A stretch of 64,000 bases of DNA from Pelagimonas sp050633425 (GCF_050633425.1 NZ_JBOEGM010000016.1:1-64000), one strand, 5' to 3'. Counted from the first letter of the stretch, positions 1 to 9,899 are shown. Program-made: numbers and translations. The notes: generated by a model not told the origin, from the letters alone.

Positions 1-2
1 CC

Positions 3-1784
3 TATACCGTTGATGACGGTAACGGTGGTACGGACACCGGCGAGATCGTTGTTTCTGTGACGCCTGATGAAGGTCTGATTGATACCGATGTCTTCCCAGT
101 TGCTCCAGAAGATCAGCTTCTTGATCCGCTGAACGGCTTTGACCAAGACCCGGATCCGTCGGATGACCTTGATAGCGTTGTTGGTACAGCGGGCAATGAC
201 ACCATCGAAACCGGTGACGACGCGGATACCATCAGTGCCGGTGGCGGTGATGACAGCATTGCGCCTGGCATTGACAATGACCTTGTCGATCTTGGTGCTG
301 GCGATGACTACGTCAACGATATTCAAGGTGCTGACACTATTCTGGGTGGTCAGGGTGATGATACTATCCTTGCGGGTATCGACACCTTCTCGGATTACGA
401 GAACGATGATCCTTCCTTTGCGGATGGCACGCCTCTGAATGGTCTTGGTTTTGATCGTGATCCAAACACAGAAGACGGTCGCGACAGCATTCAGGGCAAC
501 CTGGGCAACGACCTGATCTTTACCGGTGACGACGCCGATACAATTGACGGCGGTGGTGACAACGACACCATCGACGCCGGTATCGACGACGATGAGGTCA
601 TGGGTGGTCAGGGCGATGACTCGATCATTGGTGGTCACGGTTCCGATACGCTGGATGGCGGTCAGGGCGATGACTATATCAACGGTTCAAACACACCTGG
701 TTTGACGCAGACCGATGACATTGACGTCAACACCGAGAACGACCGTGACTATATCGACGGCGCGCTGGGCAATGACTCACTCTATGGTGGGGATGACGAC
801 GATACGCTGGTTGGTGGATCGGGCGATGACCGTCTCTTGGGTGGTATCGACGAAGACATCCTCTTGGGTGGCGGCGACGATGACACGCTCTTGGGAGGTC
901 AGGGCGCTGATACTCTGGACGGTGGCGACGGAGATGACCTCATTCGCGGTGAAGCGGATCGTGATGTTATCGAAGTCAACAGCCCAACGGCGGGTATCAA
1001 TGATACCGTAGACGGTGGTTCCGAAGGCGACGACTGGGACATCCTTGATATGGGTGGCGCAGGTGAACGTGATGTCGATTGGCGCATCACGGAAACATCG
1101 CCAGACAGCAATGGCAACGGTATCGACGGGACCATTGAATATCTCAACGGCGACGGTGAAGTCACCGGCACCATGGAATTCTTTGAGATCGAAGAAATCG
1201 TCTGCTTCACACCGGGGACGCTGATTGCAACCCCATCGGGTGAGCGTCTGGTCGAAGATCTGGTCGAAGGTGATCGTGTTATCACACGGGACAACGGCAT
1301 TCAGGAAATCAAATGGCTGGGTCGCAAAGACCTGACCGGGCATGATTTGGCGCGCAAGCCTCACTTCAAGCCGATCCTGATCCAGAAGGGTGCGCTGGGC
1401 AACAACCTGCCTGAGCATGATCTGCTGGTCTCGCCAAACCACCGTGTGTTGGTCGCCAATGACAAGACCGCTCTGTACTTTGAAGAGCGCGAAGTTCTGG
1501 TCGCAGCCAAGCATCTGACCGGTCTGGACGGTGTGGACGAAGTTGAAAGCCTCGGCGTCAGCTACATCCACGTCATGTTCGAGAACCACGAGGTGATCTT
1601 GTCGAACGGTGCCTGGACCGAAAGCTTCCAGCCTGGCGATTATAGCCTCAAAGGCATCGGCAACGCCCAGCGTCAGGAAATCTTTGAATTGTTCCCAGAA
1701 TTGGAACATGCCGAAGGGATCAAGGCTTATGGCTCTGCCCGTCGCTCGCTCAAGAAGCACGAAGCTGCGCTTCTGACTAAGTAA
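3..1784 (+). CDS. RTX calcium-binding repeat protein with C-terminal Hint domain (5' truncated by window edge)
   Basis: The reading frame is open to the left edge, and the residues before the first possible start (YTVDDGNGGTDTGEIVVSV) read like the end of a cadherin/VCBS-type repeat. I therefore treat it as the 3' part of a larger gene; the GTG at 57 is probably internal. From there, residues about 45-300 are glycine/aspartate nonapeptides of the GGxGxDxx type, which fold as calcium-binding beta-rolls in secreted proteins. A Hint domain begins at Cys383 (CFTPGT) and contains SPNHR and ESFQPGDY motifs. Hint domains of this class are known or suspected to self-process. It probably leaves the cell by type I secretion. 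It is a paralogue of the next gene. Total size and N-terminal domains are unknown. Confidence 0.85.
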   Translation, partial: YTVDDGNGGTDTGEIVVSVTPDEGLIDTDVFPVAPEDQLLDPLNGFDQDPDPSDDLDSVVGTAGNDTIETGDDADTISAGGGDDSIAPGIDNDLVDLGAGDDYVNDIQGADTILGGQGDDTILAGIDTFSDYENDDPSFADGTPLNGLGFDRDPNTEDGRDSIQGNLGNDLIFTGDDADTIDGGGDNDTIDAGIDDDEVMGGQGDDSIIGGHGSDTLDGGQGDDYINGSNTPGLTQTDDIDVNTENDRDYIDGALGNDSLYGGDDDDTLVGGSGDDRLLGGIDEDILLGGGDDDTLLGGQGADTLDGGDGDDLIRGEADRDVIEVNSPTAGINDTVDGGSEGDDWDILDMGGAGERDVDWRITETSPDSNGNGIDGTIEYLNGDGEVTGTMEFFEIEEIVCFTPGTLIATPSGERLVEDLVEGDRVITRDNGIQEIKWLGRKDLTGHDLARKPHFKPILIQKGALGNNLPEHDLLVSPNHRVLVANDKTALYFEEREVLVAAKHLTGLDGVDEVESLGVSYIHVMFENHEVILSNGAWTESFQPGDYSLKGIGNAQRQEIFELFPELEHAEGIKAYGSARRSLKKHEAALLTK

Positions 1785-1830
1785 CTCGCTGAATATGCAG
1801 CTCGATCCGGCTTTATAGCTGGATCGGACC

Positions 1831-1859
1831 GGGGCGGCCCTTTGGGCTGCCCCGTTTTT
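1831..1859 (+). terminator. Rho-independent terminator after the first RTX gene
   Basis: A 10-bp GC-rich stem (GGGGCGGCCC / GGGCTGCCCC, one G-T pair) closes a 3-nt loop and is followed by TTTTT. It lies 47 nt after the stop, so the two RTX genes are probably separate transcription units. Confidence 0.85.
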
Positions 1860-2008
1860 GTATGAACGGGACGTTAATGGTGGCACTCAAATCCCGGCTA
1901 AATGCCTCTGTTCTGCCGCATTTCGTTATCTGAATGCAAAACCCCCACCAGATAGGATCAATCCGGGTGCCATCTTTCCCAAGGTGGTGAAGATCTCGGG
2001 TGGGTTCC

Positions 2009-5000
2009 ATGGCTGTCTACACTGTCACAACGTCGAACTGGAATTCTGCGGCTTTTTGGTCGGGGATCCACGAAACTGCGTCTGGTCATACCTTGGACCT
2101 GAATGCATTGACGGCCAGTTATACGGTGACCTTGGATAAAGCGTCTGGTGTGCTCACGATCTCCGATGGCGGCAGCAGTTTTACAATTGGTGAGAGCGGA
2201 CATTCAGGCCCTGCGGATGCCACATTGGGCGGGGCGACCGATTGGAGCCTGTTCACCAGTCTTGATCTTGAGCACAGCGTCAACTCCGTAACAGGCGACG
2301 GTCAGGCTGAAACCATAGACGTCGGTGATGCTGATAACGTCATTGATGCGGGGGCGGGCAACGATACGATCACCACCGGATCGGGCAATAATACGGTCCA
2401 TTCAGGGGATGGGGAAGATTTGATCACGTCGCAAGGCGGCGATGATTACCTCTCTGGGGACGGCGGCTCTGATACGATTTATGCCAATGATGGCGCTGAC
2501 ATTGTCGATGGTGGTCTGGGGGCAGATTCACTGTTTGGCGGCGCTGGCGCAGACACCCTTGCCGGAGGTTGGAGCGACGCGGGAGCCGATACGATCTTTG
2601 GCGGAACGGGTGATGATCTGGTCCTTGCCGGGGATGGTCTTGATGATCTGTATGGTGACGAAGGCGATGATTGGCTCGATGGTGGTGCAGGGGCCGATTC
2701 CATAGTGGGAGGTATCGGCTATGACCGAATGGTCGGTGCCGATGGAGATGACACCATTTTTGGCGGTGATGAGGGCGATACCCTCACCGGCGGCGCTGGT
2801 TCTGACAGCCTTTCAGGCGGCGGCGGAGAAGACCACATTTGGGGCTATGCCGGTGACACTGTTGATGGGGGCGAAGCCGGGTCCGACAACGATTTTCTCT
2901 ATGTGGGAGATGTCAGTCACGTAGACTATACAACACCCGAAAGCGGAACGGTCCACTTCCTGTCTACGGGCGACACACTGAGTTTCACAAATATTGAAAA
3001 CGTTGTTTTCCTAGCGAGCGATGGCATTGTCACGGGTACGTCTGGCAACGATGACATTGGCCAGTTCTATTTTGATGCGGGCGGCGACTGGGTCGATAAC
3101 AATGATGCGTCGGGTGCCTTTGGCATGACCGGACAGCAAGACAGCATCAACGCAGGGGCCGGCAACGACAATGTCTGGGCGATGGAGGGGGCCGACAGCG
3201 TCGATGGTGGCACCGGCAACGACATGCTTGACGGTGGGAGTGGTGCAGACACCTTGCTTGGGGGAGAGGGCGCTGACACCCTTTATGGGGATGGCGATAA
3301 CGACAGTCTTGATGGCGGCACAGGCGCAGACAGCCTGCTTGGCCAATGGGGGGAAGATACGGTCTTTGGCGGGGGCGGGGATGACACCATTATCGGCGGA
3401 ACCGAGGCCGATGTGTTATACGGCGGCGATGGATCAGATGTGTTTTCCTTCAGCTATGGGTTTGGCAATGACCTGATCCAAGGCGGGGAAGGAGGCGTTG
3501 ACAACGATACGCTTGATTTCTCGTCCATGTCGCAAGGTTTGGCCGTTTGGATCACGACCAATGAAACGGGTACGGTGACCAATGGAGACAATGGCGATCT
3601 GATCAACTTTTCAGAGATCGAGAGCTTTGCGCTCACCAGTGGGAATGACACGGTCTGGGGGGCCGGAGCTGACGACAACATGATTGTCGATGGTGGTGCC
3701 GGTAACGATGACATCAATGCCGGCTCAGGGGATGATACGCTCTATACCGGCGACGGGAACGACAGCATCAGCGGTGGTGCGGGTGACGATAGTCTCGTTG
3801 GTAACTCCGCCGGTGGGTCTACGTATTCCTTGCTGGAAGGGGGGGGAGGGGCCGACACGATTGATGGCACATTGGGCAATTGGGATGTGGCGGCCTATTG
3901 GAGCTCTGGTTCCGGTATCAATATTGACCTGACCGATGGATCCCCCGAAAGCGGTGGCGAAGCGGCGGGTGACGTTCTTATCGGGATCGAGCAAATAGAT
4001 GCCTCGGCTTTTGATGATACGATCAAAGCTGACGACAGTATCAGAGAGGTCAAAGGCAACGCGGGCAATGACTGGATCGAAACCGGGGATACGGGCGCGC
4101 GGGTCTTTGGCGGCGACGGGGCGGATACAGTCCTTGGTGGCGATGGCGACGATTACCTAGACGCTGAAGATGCTGTTGCAGGCAATGACTTTATTCAGGC
4201 CGGGGATGGTCACGATACATTGTTGGCCGATGCCGGTGACGATACGCTCTATGATCAGGGCGGCGACGATGTGGTATATGCCGGGTCCGGGGACGATGTC
4301 ATTAGTCTCGGTACTGGGGATGACACCGTCTATGGGCAAGACGGCTCCGATTTCTTTAGCCTGTGGGCCGGAACCGGCAATGATGTGATTGTCGGGGGAG
4401 AAGGTGGCACCGACGAAGACCTGGTCCAAGTGTATACCGCCACCACGGGTATCGAAGTCACCTATGCTGGGACCGAAACCGGTACGATGTCCTTTGGGGC
4501 TGACACCGTTGGTTTCTCTGAGATTGAACAGTTTAACCTCACCGACTCCGACGACACGCTGGATGCGTCTGCATCGACCGTTGGCGTATACGTAAAAGCC
4601 GGTGAGGGTGCAGATAGCATGCTTGGTGGCAGCGGTTCAGATACGCTTGTAGGAGAGGAGGGAGATGACACTCTTGCGGGAGGGGGCGGCGATGACAGCC
4701 TAAGCGGTGGTGCGGGCTCTGACACCTTTGTTCTATCTGACGGGTTTGGTTCGGACACCGTCACCGGGGGCGAAACCATTACGCTTGTGTCCGACAACGA
4801 TGCGCTTGATCTTCAGAACCTGACGGCCGGTGTGAACATTGATCTCAGCCAGAACGGGGCCGCTGATACTGAATCCGGTGTCATCATCCAGGGAGCCGAC
4901 ACTCTTAGCTTTACTGAGATCGAAGAGACCTCGGGGACAGACCATGCCGATACAGTGACCGGGTCAAGCGGAGGTGATCATCTCCACGTCAACGGGGGGG

Positions 5001-6073
5001 CTGATAGTGTCGATGCCGGGGATGGTGCTGACACCATTCATGGCGATGCGGGGGCAGACACGATCCACGGTGGTGACGGCGAGGATTCGCTTTTGGGTGA
5101 CGCTGATGCGGATTCCCTGACCGGGGGTGCCGGGGCCGATACGCTGTTGGGTGGCACCGGTGACGATACTCTTGAGGGGGGCGCTGGTGCCGACTCCCTC
5201 GAAGGGGGCGCTGGGGAGGATTTCTTTTCCATTGGCGTTGGCGATACAGCCCAAGGCGACGATGGAGACGACACCTTCACAACAACCGCCGCGTCGATGG
5301 CAACAGGGAACGCCACGATCACCGGTGGCGAAGGTGGGGAAACGGGGGGCGATACGCTCAATATCACCGGGCCAGCCACGATTGATATGCTTGGGACTGA
5401 GTCTGGCACAGTTACATGGCTTGACGGATCGGTGCTGACGTTTTCGGAAATCGAACAAATCAATTACACGCCCTGTTTTACACCTGGCACCCGGATCAAG
5501 ATGGACAAAGGACAAAAACGTGCCGAACATGTTCGGGTTGGTGATCTGGTTCAGACCCGCGACAGTGGAGTGAAGCCGGTGCGCTGGATTGGGTCGAAAA
5601 TCTTGACCAAAGATGAGCTTTTGGCCGAGCGCAATCTGCAACCTATCCGTATCAAGCAGGGTGCGCTGGGCGCTGGGGTTCCAAAGCGCGACATGATGGT
5701 GTCTCCTCAGCACCGGATCGCGCTGGGCAATGCTCAAGTGCAGCTGTGGACAGGCGAAGACGACGTGCTGGTCGCGGCTCAGGATCTGCTTCATCTGCCG
5801 GGGGTAAGGCGCGCTGTGCCACAGCAGGGGGTGCGTTATATTCATCTGATGTTTGACCGGCACGAATTGGTCAAATCAGATGGGTGTTGGACCGAAAGCT
5901 TTCAGCCCGGCGATTTGTTCTTAGCGGGATTGGACGGCGCACAGCGTCGCGAACTGTTGTCACTGTTCCCCGATCTGGCGCAACCCGACTGTCGCAATCT
6001 TAGGTTTGCAGCCGCCCGGCCAGCTTTGAAATCCTATCAGGCGCAGGTTGTGTTGTCTCACCTCTGCGCGTGA
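2009..6073 (+). CDS. Large RTX repeat protein with C-terminal Hint domain
   Basis: A protein of 1354 residues. It starts MAVYTVTTSNWNS, an N-terminus I associate with roseobacter RTX/Hint proteins. A GTG at 2000 is also in frame, but the ATG at 2009 fits better. Residues about 95-1130 hold many blocks of RTX nonapeptides (GGxGxDxL) separated by beta-rich spacers that recur with the pattern ESGTV...FTEIE. The Hint domain starts at Cys1156 (CFTPGT) and has the same SPxHR and ESFQPGD motifs as the upstream paralogue, but divergent flanks. There is no Sec signal, consistent with type I secretion. No secretion ABC exporter is in the window. The ligand or enzymatic activity is unknown. Confidence 0.88.
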   Translation: MAVYTVTTSNWNSAAFWSGIHETASGHTLDLNALTASYTVTLDKASGVLTISDGGSSFTIGESGHSGPADATLGGATDWSLFTSLDLEHSVNSVTGDGQAETIDVGDADNVIDAGAGNDTITTGSGNNTVHSGDGEDLITSQGGDDYLSGDGGSDTIYANDGADIVDGGLGADSLFGGAGADTLAGGWSDAGADTIFGGTGDDLVLAGDGLDDLYGDEGDDWLDGGAGADSIVGGIGYDRMVGADGDDTIFGGDEGDTLTGGAGSDSLSGGGGEDHIWGYAGDTVDGGEAGSDNDFLYVGDVSHVDYTTPESGTVHFLSTGDTLSFTNIENVVFLASDGIVTGTSGNDDIGQFYFDAGGDWVDNNDASGAFGMTGQQDSINAGAGNDNVWAMEGADSVDGGTGNDMLDGGSGADTLLGGEGADTLYGDGDNDSLDGGTGADSLLGQWGEDTVFGGGGDDTIIGGTEADVLYGGDGSDVFSFSYGFGNDLIQGGEGGVDNDTLDFSSMSQGLAVWITTNETGTVTNGDNGDLINFSEIESFALTSGNDTVWGAGADDNMIVDGGAGNDDINAGSGDDTLYTGDGNDSISGGAGDDSLVGNSAGGSTYSLLEGGGGADTIDGTLGNWDVAAYWSSGSGINIDLTDGSPESGGEAAGDVLIGIEQIDASAFDDTIKADDSIREVKGNAGNDWIETGDTGARVFGGDGADTVLGGDGDDYLDAEDAVAGNDFIQAGDGHDTLLADAGDDTLYDQGGDDVVYAGSGDDVISLGTGDDTVYGQDGSDFFSLWAGTGNDVIVGGEGGTDEDLVQVYTATTGIEVTYAGTETGTMSFGADTVGFSEIEQFNLTDSDDTLDASASTVGVYVKAGEGADSMLGGSGSDTLVGEEGDDTLAGGGGDDSLSGGAGSDTFVLSDGFGSDTVTGGETITLVSDNDALDLQNLTAGVNIDLSQNGAADTESGVIIQGADTLSFTEIEETSGTDHADTVTGSSGGDHLHVNGGADSVDAGDGADTIHGDAGADTIHGGDGEDSLLGDADADSLTGGAGADTLLGGTGDDTLEGGAGADSLEGGAGEDFFSIGVGDTAQGDDGDDTFTTTAASMATGNATITGGEGGETGGDTLNITGPATIDMLGTESGTVTWLDGSVLTFSEIEQINYTPCFTPGTRIKMDKGQKRAEHVRVGDLVQTRDSGVKPVRWIGSKILTKDELLAERNLQPIRIKQGALGAGVPKRDMMVSPQHRIALGNAQVQLWTGEDDVLVAAQDLLHLPGVRRAVPQQGVRYIHLMFDRHELVKSDGCWTESFQPGDLFLAGLDGAQRRELLSLFPDLAQPDCRNLRFAAARPALKSYQAQVVLSHLCA

Positions 6074-6436
6074 AACGTTGCATGTGATGCTCCTACGGGC
6101 TTGCATGGATATCTCAAGCAGAGGTTGGTGACAAAGCACGCAACGGTGCAGGCCACTGCCACGCATTTTCTATTTATTAACATTCGAACAATCGGTTGTT
6201 GTCGGTGGCGTCGGCAACAGGGATGCTGGATTGGCAATGTCTTGATGTGGATCGAGAGAGATCTTTCGAACCAAGATCTCAGCGCAAGGCCTTTCGCATC
6301 AGACGAAAAAACGCTGTGTCAGTTTTGGCTGGCGGGCTGCGTTTGATCTGTCTTGGGGATTTTACCCATTCAGTGTCTGAAGGCATGACCCATGTGACCT
6401 TGCAACACGTGCGGCAAGTCGCCTTGGTCCAGACCC
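6074..6436. other. Gene-free stretch after the RTX cluster
   Basis: Open frames exist on both strands, but none has a convincing start, ribosome-binding site or recognisable protein. I see no tRNA, no clear terminator and no insertion-sequence ends. Together with the adjacent regulator remnant it looks like decaying DNA. Confidence 0.5.
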
Positions 6437-6698
6437 TAAGCCTTTGCATCCGCACGGGGCAATATGCGCCTCTTGTGGCGGGGGTTGAGGTCATAGCAAT
6501 CCATTTGGTGCCCTTATCAACCCGCCGCAATGTGCCGCCGAAGTCGCTGTTTCGACCCGACAGCTTGAACGTGTGTTCGGCGAAGGTTTTGCTCAGAGCC
6601 AAAAACGCGATGACATGCTTTTGCGACTTAGCCGCGCTTATTGCCTGCTTGGCCAGACCAAAATGACGGTGATAGACGCCCCCATCGCGCCGGAATGA
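6437..6698 (+). pseudogene. Decayed, frameshifted remnant of an AraC/GlxA-type regulator
   Basis: The last 53 codons (6540-6698) read EVAVSTRQLERVFGEGF...RLSRAYCLLGQTKMTVIDAP. This matches the usual first helix-turn-helix of GlxA/GbdR-type AraC regulators (VSTRQLERLF...LRLxxARxLLxQTxMSVxEVA). The frame then hits TGA where about 40 more residues of the second helix-turn-helix would be expected. Upstream in another frame, RTGQYAPLVAGVEVIAIHL resembles the preceding helix, and a stop lies in the first frame at about 6505, so at least one frameshift separates the two parts. The N-terminal domain is not recognisable. The boundaries are approximate. Confidence 0.6.
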
Positions 6699-6713
6699 AC
6701 CGCCTAGCCGCGC

Positions 6714-7322
6714 CTATACCAAAGCGGCCTGCCGGGCATACCAGCTGTCCCAAGCCTCAGGCGTGTCCAAGTCAGTCAGCGCGCGATCGCCCGGTAAGGC
6801 GACATGGCGCAACCGATGTTTGTTGTCACGCAGCACCTGCCGCGCGCCTTGATCGCCAGACACAGACATCAACGCCATAAAACAATCAGACGGGAACAAG
6901 ACCGGATGTCCGGGCTTGCCATCTGCACTGGTAGCTTGTTGCAAGGTTGGATGGGCCTCGTTGCAAAACCCCTGATACACAGCCAGCAGATCTTCTGTTT
7001 CGAGGTCCGGCATGTCGGCGGGTAGAATGATCACTGCGCGGAGATTGCGCGGCAGCAGGCCGACGCCGCGCCGCAGGGAGGCAGACATGCCAAGCGCAGC
7101 ATCCGGCACGGCAACGATTTGAACCGGCAAGCCCTGAAGCGCCGCCGCGCGCGGGTGGTCATGATCGGGCAGGGTGACGCAAACATGCGCCCCTGTCGCC
7201 AAAGCGATCTGAACCTGGCGGCGCAACAAGGGCACGCCGTCGATTTCCTGCAGCAATTTGTCTTGGCCCCGCATCCGTCGGCTTGCCCCGGCGGCGGGAA
7301 TCACAATAGCAATATCTAGCAT
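6714..7322 (-). CDS. MocA/MobA-like nucleotidyltransferase
   Basis: A 202-residue protein of the NTP-transferase family that includes molybdenum-cofactor cytidylyltransferase. The N-terminal nucleotide-binding loop is present (AAGASRRM, residues 10-17, then GQDK). The metal-binding aspartates lie in LPADMPD, and the conserved GKPGHPVLFP segment follows. Such enzymes join CTP or GTP to molybdopterin to make the dinucleotide cofactor of xanthine-oxidase-type enzymes. No molybdoenzyme or xdhC-type gene is nearby, so the exact substrate is not fixed by context. It stands alone between the regulator remnant and the flavoenzyme gene. Confidence 0.82.
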   Translation of the reverse strand: MLDIAIVIPAAGASRRMRGQDKLLQEIDGVPLLRRQVQIALATGAHVCVTLPDHDHPRAAALQGLPVQIVAVPDAALGMSASLRRGVGLLPRNLRAVIILPADMPDLETEDLLAVYQGFCNEAHPTLQQATSADGKPGHPVLFPSDCFMALMSVSGDQGARQVLRDNKHRLRHVALPGDRALTDLDTPEAWDSWYARQAALV

Positions 7323-7391
7323 GGCCGCACCATAGACCAGAATGGCGCAAACGCGCAGAGGTTTCTTTGCGAAAGTACCGCTTAGGTTGTG

Positions 7392-9800
7392 CTATCCGCG
7401 CATCCTCGCGCCATCTGCGTCAAATGGTATTTCTTGAATAAGAGTGGAATTGCGCATCTTTCCAAGGAGTTCTATCTGCACCTTCAAGTTGTCCTTGTAG
7501 AGCTTTCGTGGAATCAGAGCCAGCGCAATTGATTTGTTTAAGTGGTGCGAATACCCGCCCGAAGTGCAAAAACCCTGTACTTTCCCATCAATCCAAACAG
7601 GCTCATAGGCGTTGACGTCGGTATCTTCGGCGTCGACTTCAAAGGCGACAAGCATGCGATCAGGCGGTGTGTCACGTTCCGCCTCGGCTGCGGTCCGACC
7701 AATGAACTCCGCCGGTTTCTTCCACGCGATAAAGCGATCAAGGCCGGTTTCTGCTGGCGTATAATCGGGTGAATAGTCACGTCCCCATGAACCGAAATGC
7801 TTGTCCAACCGCAGGCTCATCATCGCGCGCATGCCAAAAGGTTTCATCCCAAAGGCGCTACCTGCATCCCAGAGCGTCTGCCACAGCTGACGCTGTGCCA
7901 TGGGATCGCAGAATATTTCATAGCCCAAGTCGCCAGTGTAGCTTACACGCTGGACAAGACACTCAGTCATTCCCACGACCATTTTTCGCAGGTCCATAAA
8001 CCGGATCTCGGCGAGGTCATCATGTGTACAGGCGGCCAGAACATCGCGTGCGTGCGGGCCAGCAATCTGGAATCCGGTGACGCGGTCGCTGATATTTTCT
8101 ATCTGAACGTCACCGTCCAAATGCTGTAAGAACCAGCGCATGTGATAGGACTGTGCCCCGTAAGAGGCTGTCAATCGAAACTCAGTTTCAGACAGGCACG
8201 ATACGGTAAAATCGCCAATGATGCGCCCCGACGGAGCAAGCATCGGCGATAGTGACAAACGGCCGGGATTGGGAATCCGACCGGCCATGATCCGATCAAG
8301 CCAATTGCGCGCATCTGCACCGGTGACCACATACTTGCCGAAATTATGGGTTTCATTGATGCCGACGGCGTTGCGGACGGCGTGAACTTCGCGCGCGGTG
8401 GCCGCAAACGCGTTGGACCGGCGGAAACTTGGAGTTTCAAATCGTGGTTCGTCGCCCGTTGCGAAATAATTCACCACTTCAAGCCCGTTTTGCTGGCCCC
8501 AGACGGCCCCCATCTTGTCGTAGATGTCATACATGGGAGTGGTGCGGTTGGGCCGGGCAGCGGGCAGCTCTTCGTTTGGATAGGAGACTGAGAAGCGGGT
8601 TTGATAGTTTTCGATCACCTTGGGCAGAGTGTAACCGGGGGACACCCAGTCGCCAAACCGCGCCACATCCATGGCACTTGTATCGCGTTCGCATTCGCCG
8701 TGGACCATCCACTGCGCCAGCATCAAACCGACGCCGCCGCCCTGACTAAATCCCGCCATCACGCCACAGGCGCTCCAATATCCGCGCAGACCGGGAATGG
8801 GGCCGACCAGTGGGTTGCCGTCAGGGGCGAAGGTAAACGGCCCATGAATGACCGATTTGACGCCTGCGGTTTCCAAAACCGGAAACCGTTTGTAAGCAAA
8901 GGCGATACTGTCTTCGATCTTGTCAAAATCATCTGGCAAAAGCTCGTGCCCAAAGCTCCAGGGCGTGCCTTTCACGGCCCATGGACGGCAGGGTTGTTCG
9001 TAAAACCCGATACAAAGACCGCGCCCTTCTTGGCGCAGATAACTCTCACCGGCGGGGTCCATCACATGGGGATGTTCGGTGTCGCGGCTGTAAATGTCAG
9101 CGATGTCATCGGTGACAATATACTGATGCTCCATCGGATGAAGGGGAAGATACACCCCCGCCATCGCGCCAACTTCACGCGCCCAAAGCCCCGCAGCGTT
9201 GACCACATGTTCTGTGTGAATCGTGCCTTTATCTGTCACAACGTCCCAGGTTCCATCCAGGCGTTGGGTGGTTTCCTTGACCATCGTATGGGTTACAATG
9301 TCAGCCCCGCCCAGACGCGCGGCTTTGGCATAAGCGTGGGTGGTGCCGGAGGGGTCCAAATGCCCATCCAACGGATCATAAAGCGCACCAATAAGCCCAT
9401 CAGTATTGATGATCGGCGCAAATGTCTTGATCTCTTCAGGTCCGAAAATCTCGGTCTCGAGCCCCATGTAGCGGTGCTTGGCGCGTTCTGCCAACAGCAT
9501 GTCAAAGCGGTCTTGATTGTCGGCAAGCGTGAGCCCCCCAACATGATGCAATCCGCAAGACATGCCGGTGATCTCTTCGAGCTCTTTGTACAGGCCGATT
9601 GTGTAGCCCTGCAGCGCCGCCATATTGGTGTCGCCGTTCAACGTATGAAACCCACCAGCCGCGTGCCAGGTTGACCCGGATGTGAGCTCTGATCGCTCTA
9701 GCAACATGACATCTGACCATCCTAATTTGGTCAAATGGTACAAAACCGAGGCCCCGACAACGCCCCCTCCGATCACGACAACACGGGTGCTGGTCTTCAT
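7392..9800 (-). CDS. FAD-dependent dimethylglycine/sarcosine dehydrogenase-like protein with GcvT domains
   Basis: An 802-residue two-part enzyme. Residues 1-370 form a DAO-type FAD domain with the dinucleotide loop GGGVVG (11-16) and STWHAAGG, whose His46 is the site of covalent FAD attachment in dimethylglycine and sarcosine dehydrogenases. A short linker is followed by aminomethyltransferase (GcvT) domains at about 430-795, which would pass the released one-carbon unit to tetrahydrofolate. The ATG at 9800 was chosen over upstream in-frame codons because GAGGAG precedes it at good distance and the FAD domain begins at once. Roseobacters carry many paralogues, so the methylated amine used (dimethylglycine, sarcosine or another) is uncertain. 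Its promoter region holds an inverted repeat also resembling one near the ABC transporter at 26.9 kb. Confidence 0.88.
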   Translation of the reverse strand: MKTSTRVVVIGGGVVGASVLYHLTKLGWSDVMLLERSELTSGSTWHAAGGFHTLNGDTNMAALQGYTIGLYKELEEITGMSCGLHHVGGLTLADNQDRFDMLLAERAKHRYMGLETEIFGPEEIKTFAPIINTDGLIGALYDPLDGHLDPSGTTHAYAKAARLGGADIVTHTMVKETTQRLDGTWDVVTDKGTIHTEHVVNAAGLWAREVGAMAGVYLPLHPMEHQYIVTDDIADIYSRDTEHPHVMDPAGESYLRQEGRGLCIGFYEQPCRPWAVKGTPWSFGHELLPDDFDKIEDSIAFAYKRFPVLETAGVKSVIHGPFTFAPDGNPLVGPIPGLRGYWSACGVMAGFSQGGGVGLMLAQWMVHGECERDTSAMDVARFGDWVSPGYTLPKVIENYQTRFSVSYPNEELPAARPNRTTPMYDIYDKMGAVWGQQNGLEVVNYFATGDEPRFETPSFRRSNAFAATAREVHAVRNAVGINETHNFGKYVVTGADARNWLDRIMAGRIPNPGRLSLSPMLAPSGRIIGDFTVSCLSETEFRLTASYGAQSYHMRWFLQHLDGDVQIENISDRVTGFQIAGPHARDVLAACTHDDLAEIRFMDLRKMVVGMTECLVQRVSYTGDLGYEIFCDPMAQRQLWQTLWDAGSAFGMKPFGMRAMMSLRLDKHFGSWGRDYSPDYTPAETGLDRFIAWKKPAEFIGRTAAEAERDTPPDRMLVAFEVDAEDTDVNAYEPVWIDGKVQGFCTSGGYSHHLNKSIALALIPRKLYKDNLKVQIELLGKMRNSTLIQEIPFDADGARMRG

Positions 9801-9865
9801 GGCAGTCTCCTCGGGCGAAATGCGGTGGGCGAAATTTATCGGGTGATGCCCAAGTGTAGGAAGCG

Positions 9866-9899
9866 AATGTCGCAACCGCTTTTCCCAAACGCGACACAT
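9866..9899. promoter_or_regulatory. Candidate operator upstream of the flavoenzyme gene
   Basis: AATGTCGC (9866-9873) and GCGACACAT (9891-9899) form an inverted repeat with one mismatch and 17 nt between the arms, 66-99 nt upstream of the flavoenzyme start. GCGACAT also occurs as a direct repeat before the ABC-transporter operon at 26907-26935. Confidence 0.4.

Noticed and set aside
777..1886. Long open frame on the minus strand inside the first RTX gene
   Set aside because: It is the antisense of an RTX/Hint gene. Repetitive Gly/Asp coding DNA keeps the opposite strand free of stops; the translation has no family resemblance and no start signal. The same holds for 4964-5863 in the second RTX gene.
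6279..6602. 107-codon minus-strand frame after the RTX cluster
   Set aside because: It lies opposite the AraC/GlxA remnant, which gives a better explanation of the sequence, and its translation is rich in Arg, Cys and Trp without domain resemblance.
8601..9674. 357-codon plus-strand frame inside the flavoenzyme gene
   Set aside because: The minus-strand frame encodes a full-length FAD/GcvT enzyme with all motifs. The plus-strand translation has low-quality composition and no recognisable domain.
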